From: Pseudomonas sp. N3-W
Lineage (GTDB): Bacteria; Pseudomonadota; Gammaproteobacteria; Pseudomonadales; Pseudomonadaceae
DNA: 64,000 bases
Reading direction: 5' to 3'
Assembly (NCBI RefSeq): GCF_024970185.1
Contig: NZ_CP103965.1
Location: forward strand, 6,157,001 to 6,221,000
Both the position numbers and the translations under genes were made by a program. Below are positions 9,528 to 18,975 of the stretch, one piece after another; the stretch's first letter is position 1; each line of letters begins with the position of its first letter. The notes under the pieces were generated by a model. The model worked only from the letters and a program-made list of their open reading frames with translations, ran no database searches and had not been told where the DNA came from.

Positions 9528-10864
9528 TGACTACTCCCAATAACCAGGTCGAAGGGTTCAAGAGCCTGGTCAACTGGTTGCGCGGTGCCGTGCACGGGCC
9601 TGAGCAATTCACCCTCAGCTACGCGGCGGAATCGTCGGCGTTCGTGCGCTTCAACCACGCCAAGGTGCGTCAGGCCGGACAGGTGCAGCAAGCGAGCATC
9701 GGCTTCAAACTGATCAACGACGGCCGCCACGCCGACCTGCACATCACCCTCTCGGGCGATCCTGAAGTTGACCTTCAGCGCCTCGCCGAGGGCCTGCAAC
9801 AATTGCGCGAGACCCTGCCGCTGCTGCCGCCGGACCCGTATCTGCTGCTCAACCACAACGGCTGGCAGAGCAAGAATGTGCAGGACCATCCGCTGCCGGA
9901 CACCGAGCAGGTCGTGGCTGAAATCACTCAGGCCGCCGAAGGGCTGGATCTGGTGGGATTCTATGCGGCGGGGCCGATCAGTCGCGGGTTTGCCAGCTCG
10001 TCCGGCGCGTTCGGCTGGCATCAGGCCAATAGCTTCAACTTCGATTTCAGCCTGTTTCACGAAAACGGCGAGGCAGTGAAAGCCAGCTACGCCGGGCATG
10101 ACTGGAACAGCACAGGCTTTGCCAAACGCTTCCAGCAGGCCCGCGAGCAGCTTGAGTATCTGGGTCGACCGCTGCGCACCCTGGCGCCGGGGCAGTACCG
10201 CGCGTATCTGGCACCCGCCGCGCTGCAAGAAATCATGGACATGCTTGGCTGGGGCGGTTTCTCGGCGCAGTCGATCGCCAGCAAGAGCAGCCCGCTGCAG
10301 AAGCTCTATGCGGGCGATCATGCGTTCAGCCCGCTGGTGTCCATCGACGAGAAAGTCAGCGGCTCCCTGAGCCCGGCGTTTTCCGGCGAGGGTTATCCGC
10401 GCAGTGATCTGGGCCTGATCGTCGAAGGCAAGGCTGGCGAGCAGATGGTCAGTTCCCGCAGTGCCGCCGAATACGGGCTCACGGCCAACGGTGCCAGCGG
10501 CGGTGAAATGCCGAGCGCCTTGAACATGGCGGCGGGCACGCTGCCGGATGCCGAGATTCTCAAGCAGCTGGGTACGGGGCTGTACATCAGCAACCTGTGG
10601 TACCTGAACTACTCTGACCAACCCGCGGCACGTATGACCGGCATGACCCGCTTCGCGACGTTCTGGGTCGAGAATGGCGAGATTCAGGCACCGGTCAGCA
10701 CCATGCGTTTTGATGACAGCGCCTACAGTCTGCTGGGTTCGCAGCTGGAGGCGTTGACCGCAGAGCGCGAGTTGCTGCTGTCGTCCAGCACCTACAGTCA
10801 GCGGGCGACGGCGTCAGCGCTGTTGCCGGGGGCGCTGGTGCGCCGATTGACCTTGACCCTGTAA
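9527..10864 (+). CDS. PmbA/TldE-like partner protein
   Basis: 445 residues, TldD/PmbA family, lacking an HExxxH motif, as expected for the non-catalytic TldE/PmbA subunit. The second-half motif YISNLWYLNYSDQPAARMTGMTRFATFWVENGEI is the family signature. ATG 9527 is preferred (GGAGGAGAC upstream, one-base overlap with the preceding stop); the TTG just before it is an unlikely start. Presumed to pair with the preceding TldD-like subunit. It is followed by a REPIN and then an exporter gene on the same strand. Confidence 0.84.
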   Translation: MTTPNNQVEGFKSLVNWLRGAVHGPEQFTLSYAAESSAFVRFNHAKVRQAGQVQQASIGFKLINDGRHADLHITLSGDPEVDLQRLAEGLQQLRETLPLLPPDPYLLLNHNGWQSKNVQDHPLPDTEQVVAEITQAAEGLDLVGFYAAGPISRGFASSSGAFGWHQANSFNFDFSLFHENGEAVKASYAGHDWNSTGFAKRFQQAREQLEYLGRPLRTLAPGQYRAYLAPAALQEIMDMLGWGGFSAQSIASKSSPLQKLYAGDHAFSPLVSIDEKVSGSLSPAFSGEGYPRSDLGLIVEGKAGEQMVSSRSAAEYGLTANGASGGEMPSALNMAAGTLPDAEILKQLGTGLYISNLWYLNYSDQPAARMTGMTRFATFWVENGEIQAPVSTMRFDDSAYSLLGSQLEALTAERELLLSSSTYSQRATASALLPGALVRRLTLTL

Positions 10865-10892
10865 ACACCAACCTCCAGAACACCGAAGTCTC

Positions 10893-11025
10893 TGTGGCGA
10901 GGGGGTTTACCCCCGTTGGGTTGCGAAGCGACCCCAAAACCGGCAACCGCGATTCATCAGACGGACCGCGTTCACCGGATTTACGACTGCTTCGCAGCCG
11001 AACGGGGGTTAACCCCCTCGCCACA
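10893..11025. repeat. REPIN, GTGGCGAGGGGGTTTACCCCC class
   Basis: TGTGGCGAGGGGGTTTACCC ... GGGTTAACCCCCTCGCCACA, about 133 bases overall with inner GTTGGGTTGCGAAG/CTTCGCAGCCGAAC matches. Same architecture as the GAGGGAGC class, but the core has diverged (TTTACCCCC). It occupies most of the gap before the exporter gene. Confidence 0.88.
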
Positions 11026-11080
11026 ATGGTTCCCATATGCCAGGGACCGAGAGACATCTGACCAACCCACAAGAGGTCCC

Positions 11081-12508
11081 ATGCCCAACCGCCCGCCTCT
11101 CGATCCTGTTACCGCCCGCTGGCTGCCATGGGTCGTCGCCATTGCCTTCTTCATGCAGTCCCTCGACGGGACGATCCTCAATACCGCCCTGCCGGCCATG
11201 GCCCAGGACCTGGCGGAAGATCCGTTGCGCATGCAGGGTGTGATCATCTCCTACATGCTCACCGTCGCCCTGCTGATCCCGGCCTCGGGCTGGATCGCCG
11301 ATCGCTTCGGCACCAAGAAGATCTTCTTCGGCGCGATCCTGCTGTTCAGCATCGGCTCATTGCTCTGCGCCCTGTCGCCCAACCTGACATTGCTGATTGC
11401 CTCACGAGTCATTCAAGGCCTGGGCGGTGCCTTGATGCTGCCGGTCGGCAGGCTGGTGGTGCTGCGCGCCTACCCGCGCTCGGAACTGGTGCGGATCATG
11501 GGTTTCATCACCATTCCCGGGCTGCTCGGCCCGTTGATGGGGCCGACCACAGGCGGCTGGATGGTGCAATACCTGTCGTGGCACTGGATCTTCCTGGTCA
11601 ACCTGCCGGTCGGCCTGATCGGCTGCTACGCGGTGTGGAAATTCATCCCGGACCTGCGCGGCACCGAGCGCACCCGTTTCGACGGCGTCGGTTTTCTGCT
11701 GTTCGGCGCCTCCATGGTGCTGATCACCATCGCCATGGAAGGCCTCGGTGAACTGCACCTGCCGCACCTGCGGGTGATGTTGTTGCTGGTAGCTGGCATG
11801 GCGTGCCTGGCGGCGTACTGGCTGCGCGCCGGACGCATCGACTATCCGCTGTTCTCGCCGTCATTGTTCAAGACCCGGACCTTCGCGGTCGGCATCCTCG
11901 GCAACCTGTTCGCCCGGCTGGGCGGCGGTGCGCTGCCATTTCTGGTGCCGTTGCTGTTGCAAGTGGCGCTGGGTTATTCGCCGTCACAGGCGGGCATGAG
12001 CATGCTGCCGCTGTCGGCGGCAGCGATGTTAGCCAAGTCGGTGGCGCGGCCACTGATCGAGCGTCTGGGCTACCGCATCATTCTCACCGGCAACACGCTG
12101 TTTCTGGGGATCATGCTGGCGGCCATGGGCCTGGTCAGCGAAGCCACCCCGTACTGGCTGTTGCTGGCGATGCTGGCCCTCCTCGGCGCGATCAACTCCC
12201 TGCAATTCACCGCGATGAACACCGTGACCCTGATCGACCTCGACGACGCCAGCGCCAGCAGCGGCAACAGCCTGTTGTCGGTGGTCGCGCAATTGTCCCT
12301 GGGCCTTGGTGTGGCGTGCGCCGGTGCGTTGCTCGGCGGCTTCACGGCAGAGGTCGGAAATGATGGCGTGGACACCGTGCTGGGCGCGTTCCAGCTGACC
12401 TTTGTCACCGTGGGCGTGATGGCGATGCTGGCCGCGACCATCTTCTCGCAGCTGTCGAAGGAAGACGGACGGCGTGCCAAACGTCCGGAAGAGCACATCG
12501 AACCTTAG
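11081..12508 (+). CDS. MdtD-like MFS exporter (DHA2 family)
   Basis: 475 residues, inner-membrane drug:H+ antiporter type with about 14 hydrophobic segments. It opens with WLPWVVAIAFFMQSLDGTILNTALPAMAQ (DHA2 motif D1 region) and has motif A DRFGTKK and motif C-like IPGLLGPLMGPTTGGWMV. Length and sequence resemble E. coli MdtD (471 aa). Start ATG 11081 after AAGAGG; the frame stays open upstream, but through a REPIN. It is downstream of the TldD/PmbA-like pair; whether it exports a product processed by them is speculation. Confidence 0.88.
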   Translation: MPNRPPLDPVTARWLPWVVAIAFFMQSLDGTILNTALPAMAQDLAEDPLRMQGVIISYMLTVALLIPASGWIADRFGTKKIFFGAILLFSIGSLLCALSPNLTLLIASRVIQGLGGALMLPVGRLVVLRAYPRSELVRIMGFITIPGLLGPLMGPTTGGWMVQYLSWHWIFLVNLPVGLIGCYAVWKFIPDLRGTERTRFDGVGFLLFGASMVLITIAMEGLGELHLPHLRVMLLLVAGMACLAAYWLRAGRIDYPLFSPSLFKTRTFAVGILGNLFARLGGGALPFLVPLLLQVALGYSPSQAGMSMLPLSAAAMLAKSVARPLIERLGYRIILTGNTLFLGIMLAAMGLVSEATPYWLLLAMLALLGAINSLQFTAMNTVTLIDLDDASASSGNSLLSVVAQLSLGLGVACAGALLGGFTAEVGNDGVDTVLGAFQLTFVTVGVMAMLAATIFSQLSKEDGRRAKRPEEHIEP

Positions 12509-12565
12509 GGCCAATGGCTCCGGGACTGATACACTGCGCGACATTTTGTTTTGCAGGCCAGTCCC

Positions 12566-13951
12566 GTGACCACCATCGCCACCGCTTTTAATACTTTGCC
12601 GCTGTCCGCCGCCATGCTGGCTAACCTCGACTCCCTCGGTTATGCCCAGATGACGCCGATCCAGGCGCAAAGCTTGCCGGTGATCCTCAAGGGGATGGAC
12701 CTGATCGCGCAGGCCAAGACCGGCAGCGGCAAGACCGCCGCCTTCGGTATCGGTCTGTTGAACCCGATCAATCCGCGCTTCTTCGGTTGCCAGGCACTGG
12801 TTATCTGCCCGACCCGTGAGCTGGCCGACCAGGTCGCCAAGGAAATCCGTCGTCTGGCCCGTGCCGAAGACAACATCAAGGTCCTGACCCTGTGCGGCGG
12901 CGTGTCGTTTGGCCCGCAGATCGGCTCGCTGGAGCATGGCGCGCACATCATCGTCGGCACCCCGGGTCGTATTCAGCAGCACCTGCGCAAGGGCTCGCTG
13001 GTTCTCCACGGCCTGAACACGCTGATCCTCGACGAAGCCGACCGCATGCTCGACATGGGTTTCTACGACTCCATCGAAGAAATCATCGCCCAGACCCCGG
13101 AGCGCCGCCAGACCCTGCTGTTCTCCGCGACCTACCCGGTGGGCATCAAGCAACTGGCGTCGAAGTTCATGCGCACCCCTCAGATCGTGAAGGCCGAGGC
13201 GTTTCATGACGACACGCAGATCGAGCAGCGTTTCTACGAAATTTCCCCGGACGAGCGCATGGATGCCGTGGTCAAGGTCCTCGCGCATTTCCGTCCGGTG
13301 TCCTGCGTGGCGTTCTGCTTCACCAAGCAGCAGGTTCAGGAAACCGTCGATCACCTGACCGCCAAAGGCATTTCCGCCGTCGGCCTGCACGGCGATCTGG
13401 AACAGCGTGACCGCGATCAGGTGCTGGCAATGTTCTCCAACCGCAGTACTTCGGTACTGGTTGCCACCGACGTCGCCGCTCGTGGTCTGGACATCGATGC
13501 GCTGGACATGGTGCTCAACGTCGAACTGGCGCGTGATTCGGAAATCCACATCCACCGTGTTGGCCGTACTGGCCGTGCCGGTGAGAAAGGCATCGCGATC
13601 AGCCTGGTCGCGCCGTCCGAAGCGCACCGCGCCCAGGCCATCGAGCTGCTGCAGAAGTCGCCGTTGAGCTGGGATCAGGTCGCCAATCTCAAATCCCAGG
13701 GCGGCACCCCGCTGCTGCCGGTGATGAGCACGCTGTGCATCGGCGCGGGTCGTAAAGACAAAGTGCGTCCGGGCGACATCCTCGGCGCACTGACGGGCGA
13801 CGCCGGCATTCCGGGCGCTCAGGTCGGCAAGATCGCGATCTTCGATTTCCAGGCGTATGTGGCGGTTGAGCGTGGCATTGCCAAGCAGGCACTGCAGCGT
13901 CTGAACGACGGCAAGATCAAGGGCCGTTCGTTGCGCGTGCGTATTCTCTAA
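12566..13951 (+). CDS. dbpA: ATP-dependent RNA helicase DbpA
   Basis: 461 residues, DEAD-box helicase of the 50S assembly pathway, stimulated by 23S rRNA helix 92. Motifs: Q motif MTPIQAQSLPV, Walker A AKTGSGKT, PTRELA, DEAD in [17 protein letters not shown] in LLFSATYP, motif VI HRIHRVGRTGRAG. The C-terminal RNA-binding domain (about 385-461, MSTLCIGAGRKDKVRPGDILGALTGDAGI...) is what distinguishes DbpA. GTG 12566 is taken as the start, giving the family N-terminus TTIATAFNTLPLS; TTG 12551 would add five residues. No strong Shine-Dalgarno for either. Confidence 0.93.
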   Translation: MTTIATAFNTLPLSAAMLANLDSLGYAQMTPIQAQSLPVILKGMDLIAQAKTGSGKTAAFGIGLLNPINPRFFGCQALVICPTRELADQVAKEIRRLARAEDNIKVLTLCGGVSFGPQIGSLEHGAHIIVGTPGRIQQHLRKGSLVLHGLNTLILDEADRMLDMGFYDSIEEIIAQTPERRQTLLFSATYPVGIKQLASKFMRTPQIVKAEAFHDDTQIEQRFYEISPDERMDAVVKVLAHFRPVSCVAFCFTKQQVQETVDHLTAKGISAVGLHGDLEQRDRDQVLAMFSNRSTSVLVATDVAARGLDIDALDMVLNVELARDSEIHIHRVGRTGRAGEKGIAISLVAPSEAHRAQAIELLQKSPLSWDQVANLKSQGGTPLLPVMSTLCIGAGRKDKVRPGDILGALTGDAGIPGAQVGKIAIFDFQAYVAVERGIAKQALQRLNDGKIKGRSLRVRIL

Positions 13952-13966
13952 GAACGCCGCAAACCC

Positions 13967-14017
13967 TGTGGGAGCTGGCTTGCCTGCGATGCCCTCGCAG
14001 GCAAGCCAGCTCCCACA
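13967..14017. repeat. Compact perfect REP hairpin / probable dbpA terminator
   Basis: 23-base arms beginning TGTGGGAGCTGGCTTGCCTG and ending at TCGCAGGCAAG...CCCACA, perfectly complementary, with a five-base TGCCC loop, followed by TTT. Unlike the other REPINs here the spacer is almost gone, so it forms one long hairpin 16 bases after dbpA. Confidence 0.9.
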
Positions 14018-14059
14018 TTTGATTGCATTCCAGATCAGTTCTTGTGTGAGGACACCGTT

Positions 14060-15238
14060 TTGCGCTCTACCGAAGTCGTGATCATTGGCGCTGGCGCCGC
14101 AGGGTTGATGTGTGCGCTGACCGCCGCCGGGCGCGGGCGCAAGGTGATGTTGCTCGACCATGCGAACAAGGCTGGCAAGAAAATCCTGATGTCGGGCGGT
14201 GGCCGCTGCAATTTCACCAACATGTACGCAGAACCCGCTAATTTCCTCTCGCAGAATGAACATTTCTGCAAGTCCGCACTGGCGCGCTACACCCAGTGGG
14301 ATTTCATCGGCATGGTCGCCAAACACGGCGTGCCGTATCACGAGAAAAAACTCGGTCAGTTGTTCTGCGATAACAAATCCAGCGACATCCTCGAGATGCT
14401 GCTGCAAGAGTGCAATCAGGTCGGCGTCAGCCTGCACCTGGACACCTCTATCCAGACCATTGAGAAAGTCGAAGCCGGTTACCTGCTGGACACCACGCTG
14501 GGGCAACTGACTTGCGAATCGCTGGTGATCGCTACTGGCGGCCTGTCGATTCCAACGTTGGGCGCCACCGGTTTCGGCTATCAGGTGGCCAGGCAGTTCG
14601 GCCATGACCTGCTGCCGACCCGCGCCGGGCTGGTGCCGTTCACCATCACCGATCAGCTCAAAGAACTGTGCACCGAGTTGTCCGGCACATCGGTGGATTG
14701 TCTGGTGAGCTGCAATGACCAGAGTTTCCGCGAGAATATCCTGTTCACTCACCGCGGCCTCAGTGGCCCGGCGATTTTGCAGATTTCTTCGTTCTGGGAA
14801 TCCGGCGACACCGTCGAGATCAACCTGCTGCCGGACCACGATGTGCCGGGCTGGCTGCAACAGCAACAGGCCGAGCGCCCGAACAGTGAGTTGAAAACCC
14901 TGCTCGGCGAGATCTTCACCAAGAAAATGGCCAACCTGCTGGCAGACAACTGGTTCGTCTCCAAGCCGATGAAGCAATACACCCACGCGGAAATCGCCGA
15001 CATCGCCGAAAAGCTGGCGAGCTGGAAAGTCGTACCGGCCGGCACCGAGGGCTATCGCACCGCAGAAGTGACACTGGGCGGCGTGGACACCCGCGAAGTC
15101 TCGTCCAAGACCATGGAATCACTGAAAAGCCCCGGCCTGTATTTCATCGGTGAAGTGCTCGATGTCACCGGGCATCTGGGTGGCTTCAACTTTCAGTGGG
15201 CATGGGCGTCGGGGTATGCGGCGGCGCAGTACGCCTGA
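14060..15238 (+). CDS. HI0933/YhiN-family FAD-dependent flavoprotein
   Basis: 392 residues. N-terminal FAD fold TEVVIIGAGAAGLMCALTAAGRGRKVMLLD; family hallmark KILMSGGGRCNFTN at about 40-55; C-terminal GGFNFQWAWASGYAAA closes the FAD domain. Members are conserved bacterial flavoproteins (YhiN, HI0933) of undefined reaction. Start: TTG 14060 sits seven bases after GAGGA and gives the usual short N-terminus; another TTG (14042) would overlap that ribosome site. Flanked by two REP elements, so probably a single-gene unit. Confidence 0.85.
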   Translation: MRSTEVVIIGAGAAGLMCALTAAGRGRKVMLLDHANKAGKKILMSGGGRCNFTNMYAEPANFLSQNEHFCKSALARYTQWDFIGMVAKHGVPYHEKKLGQLFCDNKSSDILEMLLQECNQVGVSLHLDTSIQTIEKVEAGYLLDTTLGQLTCESLVIATGGLSIPTLGATGFGYQVARQFGHDLLPTRAGLVPFTITDQLKELCTELSGTSVDCLVSCNDQSFRENILFTHRGLSGPAILQISSFWESGDTVEINLLPDHDVPGWLQQQQAERPNSELKTLLGEIFTKKMANLLADNWFVSKPMKQYTHAEIADIAEKLASWKVVPAGTEGYRTAEVTLGGVDTREVSSKTMESLKSPGLYFIGEVLDVTGHLGGFNFQWAWASGYAAAQYA

Positions 15239-15268
15239 GTCCATGACTGCCTGTGAAATGCGGTCAAT

Positions 15269-15356
15269 ATGGGAGCTGGCTTGCCTGCGATAGCGGTCCA
15301 TCAGCTTCCTTCAGGTTGACTGATCTGACGCCATCGCAGGCAAGCCAGCTCCCACA
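15269..15356. repeat. REPIN, GGGAGCTGGCTTGCCTGCGA class
   Basis: ATGGGAGCTGGCTTGCCTGC(GAT) and the inverted (ATC)GCAGGCAAGCCAGCTCCCACA arms with about 40 bases between. Same core as the compact hairpin at 13967, so this class brackets the flavoprotein gene. Confidence 0.88.
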
Positions 15357-15506
15357 AGGTTTTCTGCAAGCCGAAAAATCTGCGACTGGCAAAGGCCCAC
15401 CGTGTTTGACGGAACAAAATTTGCTGTCAGATGTGATCGGCGCCATTGCGTCGGCGTCATTACTGGCTCAATTTAGCGTCATTGCCTCGGAAGGCCTTCG
15501 CACTTC

Positions 15507-17690
15507 ATGTCCTCGACTTCATTTCGTCAGTCTCTGCGTCGCCTCTGGGCGCTGGATAAATTCAGCTACAGCGTACGGGTGTTCATCGCCCTGACCGGCA
15601 GCATGGCCGTGTGTTGGTATCAGGACGAGATGGGGCTGTTGATCCCGTTGTTCCTGGGGATCATCGCCAGTGCCCTGGCCGAGACCGACGACAGTTGGCA
15701 GGGTCGCCTCAACGCGCTGGCCGTGACGCTGGTGTGTTTCAGCATCGCCGCGTTCTCCGTGGAATTGCTCTTCCCCTACCCCATCATCTTCATCATCGCC
15801 CTGGCGCTGGCCGCCTTCGGCCTGACCATGCTCGGGGCACTGGGCGAACGCTATGGCGCGATTGCCTCGGCGACGTTGATCCTGTCGGTCTACACCATGA
15901 TCGGCGTCGATCAACGCGGCGGCGCGGTTACCGATTTCTGGCACGAGCCGGTGCTGCTGGTGGCCGGCGCCGCCTGGTACGGCTTGCTCTCGGTGTTGTG
16001 GCAGGCGATGTTCTCCAACCAGCCGGTGCAACAGAGCCTGGCGCGGTTGTTCCGTGAGCTGGGCTTTTACCTGAAGCTCAAGGCCTCGCTGTTCGAGCCG
16101 ATCCGGCAGATGGACGTGGAAGCGCGGCGCCTGGAACTGGCCCAGCAAAACGGCCGCGTGGTCGCCGCGCTCAATGCGGCCAAGGAAATCATTCTGCACC
16201 GGGTCGGCAACGGTCGACCGGGATCGAAAGTCAGCCGCTACCTGAAGCTGTACTTCCTCGCCCAGGACATCCACGAACGCGCCAGCTCCTCGCACTATCC
16301 TTACAACGCGTTGGCCGATGCGTTCTTCCACAGCGACGTGCTGTTCCGCTGCCAGCGCCTGTTGCGCCAGCAAGGCAAGGCCTGCCGGGCGCTGGCCGAA
16401 TCGATCCAGATGCGCCAGCCATTCATCTACGACGCCAGCTTCGCCGAGGCCCTGAGCGACCTGCACGCCTCCCTGGAACACCTGCGCATCCAGAGCAACC
16501 CGGCCTGGCGCGGCTTGCTGCGCTCGCTGCGGGCACTGGCGGCCAACCTCGGCACGCTGGACCGCTTGCTCAGCGACGCCAGCAACCCCGACGCCCTGGC
16601 CGATGCCACCGACAGCAGCCTGCTGGACCGCTCGCCACGCAACCTCAAGGACGTGTGGATTCGCCTGCGCACACAGCTGACGCCAACCTCGTTGCTGTTC
16701 CGTCACGCCCTGCGCCTGCCCCTGGCACTGAGCATCGGCTACGCCATGGTGCATTTGATCCATCCGTCTCAGGGCTACTGGATCATCCTCACCACGCTGT
16801 TCGTGTGCCAGCCGAACTACGGCGCCACCCGGCGCAAACTCGGCCAGAGGGTCATCGGTACCGCCATCGGCCTGACCCTGGCGTGGGCGCTGTTCGATCT
16901 GTTCCCGAGCCCGCTGGTACAGTCATGTTTCGCCATCGCCGCCGGGGTGGTGTTCTTTATCAACCGCACCACGCGCTACACCCTGGCCACCGCCGCGATC
17001 ACCTTGATGGTGCTGTTCTGCTTCAATCAGGTCGGCGATGGCTACGGGCTGTTCCTGCCACGGCTGTTCGACACCTTGCTCGGTAGCCTGATCGCCGGTC
17101 TGGCGGTGTTCCTGTTCCTGCCGGACTGGCAGGGTCGACGCCTGAACAAAGTGCTGGCCAATACCCTGACCTGCAACAGCATCTACCTGCGCCAGATCAT
17201 GCAGCAATACGCTGCCGGCAAGAGCGACGACCTGGCGTATCGACTGGCCCGGCGCAACGCACACAACGCCGATGCGGCGCTGTCGACGACCCTGGCCAAT
17301 ATGCTGATGGAGCCGGGGCATTTTCGGAAGGAGGCGGACGTCGGTTTCCGCTTTCTGGTGCTGTCACACACCTTGCTCAGCTATCTGTCGGGCTTGGGTG
17401 CACACCGGGAAACCCAGTTACCGACAGACGTGCGTGAACACCTGATTGATGGCGCGGGGGTAAGCCTGGCAACCAGCATTGACGAAATTGCCCTGGGCCT
17501 GGCGAGCAAGACGCCGATTGCGATTCAGAGCGATGCCGAAGAGGCGTTGGCTGATGAGCTGGAGCAGATGCCGGATGAGATCGATGAAGGGCAGCGATTG
17601 GTGCAGACACAGCTTGCCTTGATTTGCCGGCAGTTGGGGCCGTTGCGGACGTTGGCGGCGCATTTGATCAAGGACACCAGTGCAGCCTGA
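15507..17690 (+). CDS. YccS/YhfK-type integral membrane protein (FUSC family)
   Basis: 727 residues, length typical of YccS. Two hydrophobic blocks, each of several membrane segments (about residues 20-165 and 395-525), with a charged cytoplasmic domain between (about 170-390) and another after 530: the duplicated arrangement of the FUSC/aromatic-acid-exporter-like superfamily. Specific motifs: QDEMGLLIPLFLGIIASALAETDD near the start and HPSQGYWIILTTLFVCQPNYGATRRK at the second repeat. No substrate is established for YccS. It is alone on its transcript, bounded by REPINs. Confidence 0.85.
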   Translation: MSSTSFRQSLRRLWALDKFSYSVRVFIALTGSMAVCWYQDEMGLLIPLFLGIIASALAETDDSWQGRLNALAVTLVCFSIAAFSVELLFPYPIIFIIALALAAFGLTMLGALGERYGAIASATLILSVYTMIGVDQRGGAVTDFWHEPVLLVAGAAWYGLLSVLWQAMFSNQPVQQSLARLFRELGFYLKLKASLFEPIRQMDVEARRLELAQQNGRVVAALNAAKEIILHRVGNGRPGSKVSRYLKLYFLAQDIHERASSSHYPYNALADAFFHSDVLFRCQRLLRQQGKACRALAESIQMRQPFIYDASFAEALSDLHASLEHLRIQSNPAWRGLLRSLRALAANLGTLDRLLSDASNPDALADATDSSLLDRSPRNLKDVWIRLRTQLTPTSLLFRHALRLPLALSIGYAMVHLIHPSQGYWIILTTLFVCQPNYGATRRKLGQRVIGTAIGLTLAWALFDLFPSPLVQSCFAIAAGVVFFINRTTRYTLATAAITLMVLFCFNQVGDGYGLFLPRLFDTLLGSLIAGLAVFLFLPDWQGRRLNKVLANTLTCNSIYLRQIMQQYAAGKSDDLAYRLARRNAHNADAALSTTLANMLMEPGHFRKEADVGFRFLVLSHTLLSYLSGLGAHRETQLPTDVREHLIDGAGVSLATSIDEIALGLASKTPIAIQSDAEEALADELEQMPDEIDEGQRLVQTQLALICRQLGPLRTLAAHLIKDTSAA

Positions 17691-17712
17691 GATTTGGGGC
17701 GTGGTCGATGAC

Positions 17713-17808
17713 GCCTTCGCGAGCAGGCTCGCTCCCACATGGGATTTGTGCCAGACACACATCCCATGAACAACGATGATCCATTGTGGGAGCGAGCTTG
17801 CTCGCGAT
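17713..17808. repeat. REPIN (GCGAGC class)
   Basis: CCTTCGCGAGCAGGCTCGCT(CCCACA) ... (TGTGGG)AGCGAGCTTGCTCGCGATGG. First of two REPINs filling the 290-base gap 17691-17980. Confidence 0.88.
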
Positions 17809-17851
17809 GGCGGCTTGGGCCACATCACAAACCCTTGGTGGAGGTGATGGC

Positions 17852-17951
17852 CCCTTCGCGGGCAAGCCCGGCTCCCACAGGGGTGCTCTGCCGTACACAA
17901 GTCTGTATCCACTGAAGATCCACTGTGGGAGCCGGGCTTGCCCGCGAAGAG
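17852..17951. repeat. REPIN (GCGGGC class)
   Basis: CCTTCGCGGGCAAGCCCGGC(TCCCACA) and the inverted (TGTGGGA)GCCGGGCTTGCCCGCGAAG. Differs from its neighbour by GGGC for GAGC and an extra G in the core, so the pair is not a recent tandem copy. Confidence 0.88.
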
Positions 17952-17980
17952 GCCAGCCCGGTCACCACAGCTGTTAACCC

Positions 17981-18718
17981 TTACATCCCATGCTGCCGCA
18001 ACAACCGCTCATAACTCCCATCTGCCTTCATCGCCGCAATCTCCCGGTCAAACCCGGCGACAATCTGTTCATGCTCCGGGTTTTTCAGGCTCACCAGAAT
18101 ATGCAGGCTGTTCTCACTCAAGGGCTTGGGCAAAAACTCCACCGAGTTGCGCACCTTGCTCGATTCCCGCGCCAGGTAATAACGGGCAACAAACTCGTCT
18201 TCCAAAGTCAGCTGAACCCGATCCGCCGCCAGCATGCGCACGGCCATGGCGAAGTTATGCACAGGGATTTTCTGTAACGCCTCGTCGTTGTCGAACTCGG
18301 GCGAATAGGCATAACCACGCACCACCGCTATCGGATAAGTGTGCAGTTGTTGCAGGTTGTCGTATTCGATGGGCGCGTCTTTGCGCTTGATGAAGCGCAC
18401 GCGATTGAGCAGGTACTCACCGGAAAATTGCCCCAGCTTCGTGCGCTCCTCGTTGTACCAGGCGTTGACCAGGACGTCGTAACGCCCCTCGCCAACGCCC
18501 ATCAAGGCGCGAGCCCAGGGCACTTGCTCAAAGTCGCTGGCATAACCGGCGCGGGCCAGCGCGGTGCTGACAATATCGGTGGCCACGCCGCCATTAACCA
18601 AGGTGGCGTCGGTAAACGGAGGCCAGGCATCAGCCACCAGCCGCAGCTTTTCTGCTGTGGCCATCTGAGTCAGCAACAGCAACCCAATCAAAGCAAAGGC
18701 TCGATGCAATCGCGGCAT
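17981..18718 (-). CDS. Solitary periplasmic solute-binding protein (SBP_bac_3 type)
   Basis: 245 residues with a Sec signal peptide (MPRLHRAFALIGLLLLTQMATA, cut before EKLRL) and the type-2 periplasmic binding fold: KLRLVADAWPPFTD opening, then GVATDIVSTALARAGY and a lobe switch near FIKRKDAP. Such proteins usually bind polar amino acids for ABC importers, but no permease or ATPase gene is next to it, so the ligand and partner are unknown. It resembles the gene at 46511 in layout. Confidence 0.8.
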   Translation of the reverse strand: MPRLHRAFALIGLLLLTQMATAEKLRLVADAWPPFTDATLVNGGVATDIVSTALARAGYASDFEQVPWARALMGVGEGRYDVLVNAWYNEERTKLGQFSGEYLLNRVRFIKRKDAPIEYDNLQQLHTYPIAVVRGYAYSPEFDNDEALQKIPVHNFAMAVRMLAADRVQLTLEDEFVARYYLARESSKVRNSVEFLPKPLSENSLHILVSLKNPEHEQIVAGFDREIAAMKADGSYERLLRQHGM

Positions 18719-18975
18719 GCTCGAAAATCCTTAGCGGGCAGGCGCCCGGCATGTTTTCAGCCAAAACCTCAAGGGTGGTTCAACAGTAAAACCCCGGTCC
18801 TAACCTTAGCTCATTGAAACCACTGCACAGCGCTTGTTCTCAGATTACACAAAGAAGACAAAGCCACACGAGATGAATGATGGCATTTTGGCCTTTGTCA
18901 CAGAATTATTCGCCCCCGAGACAACCAGCGTCCGGGCGCTTAGTATCCGGGGGACGTAATTCAAGGAATGTGAAA

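Noticed and set aside
12029..14986. 985-codon open frame on the minus strand across mdtD-like, dbpA and flavoprotein genes
   Set aside because: Antisense to three recognised genes and to the perfect REP hairpin at 13967; composition is of the shadow type.
17713..17951. Repeated inverted elements considered as a CRISPR array
   Set aside because: The repeats are inverted REP pairs with variable spacing, not regularly spaced direct repeats, and no cas genes are present.
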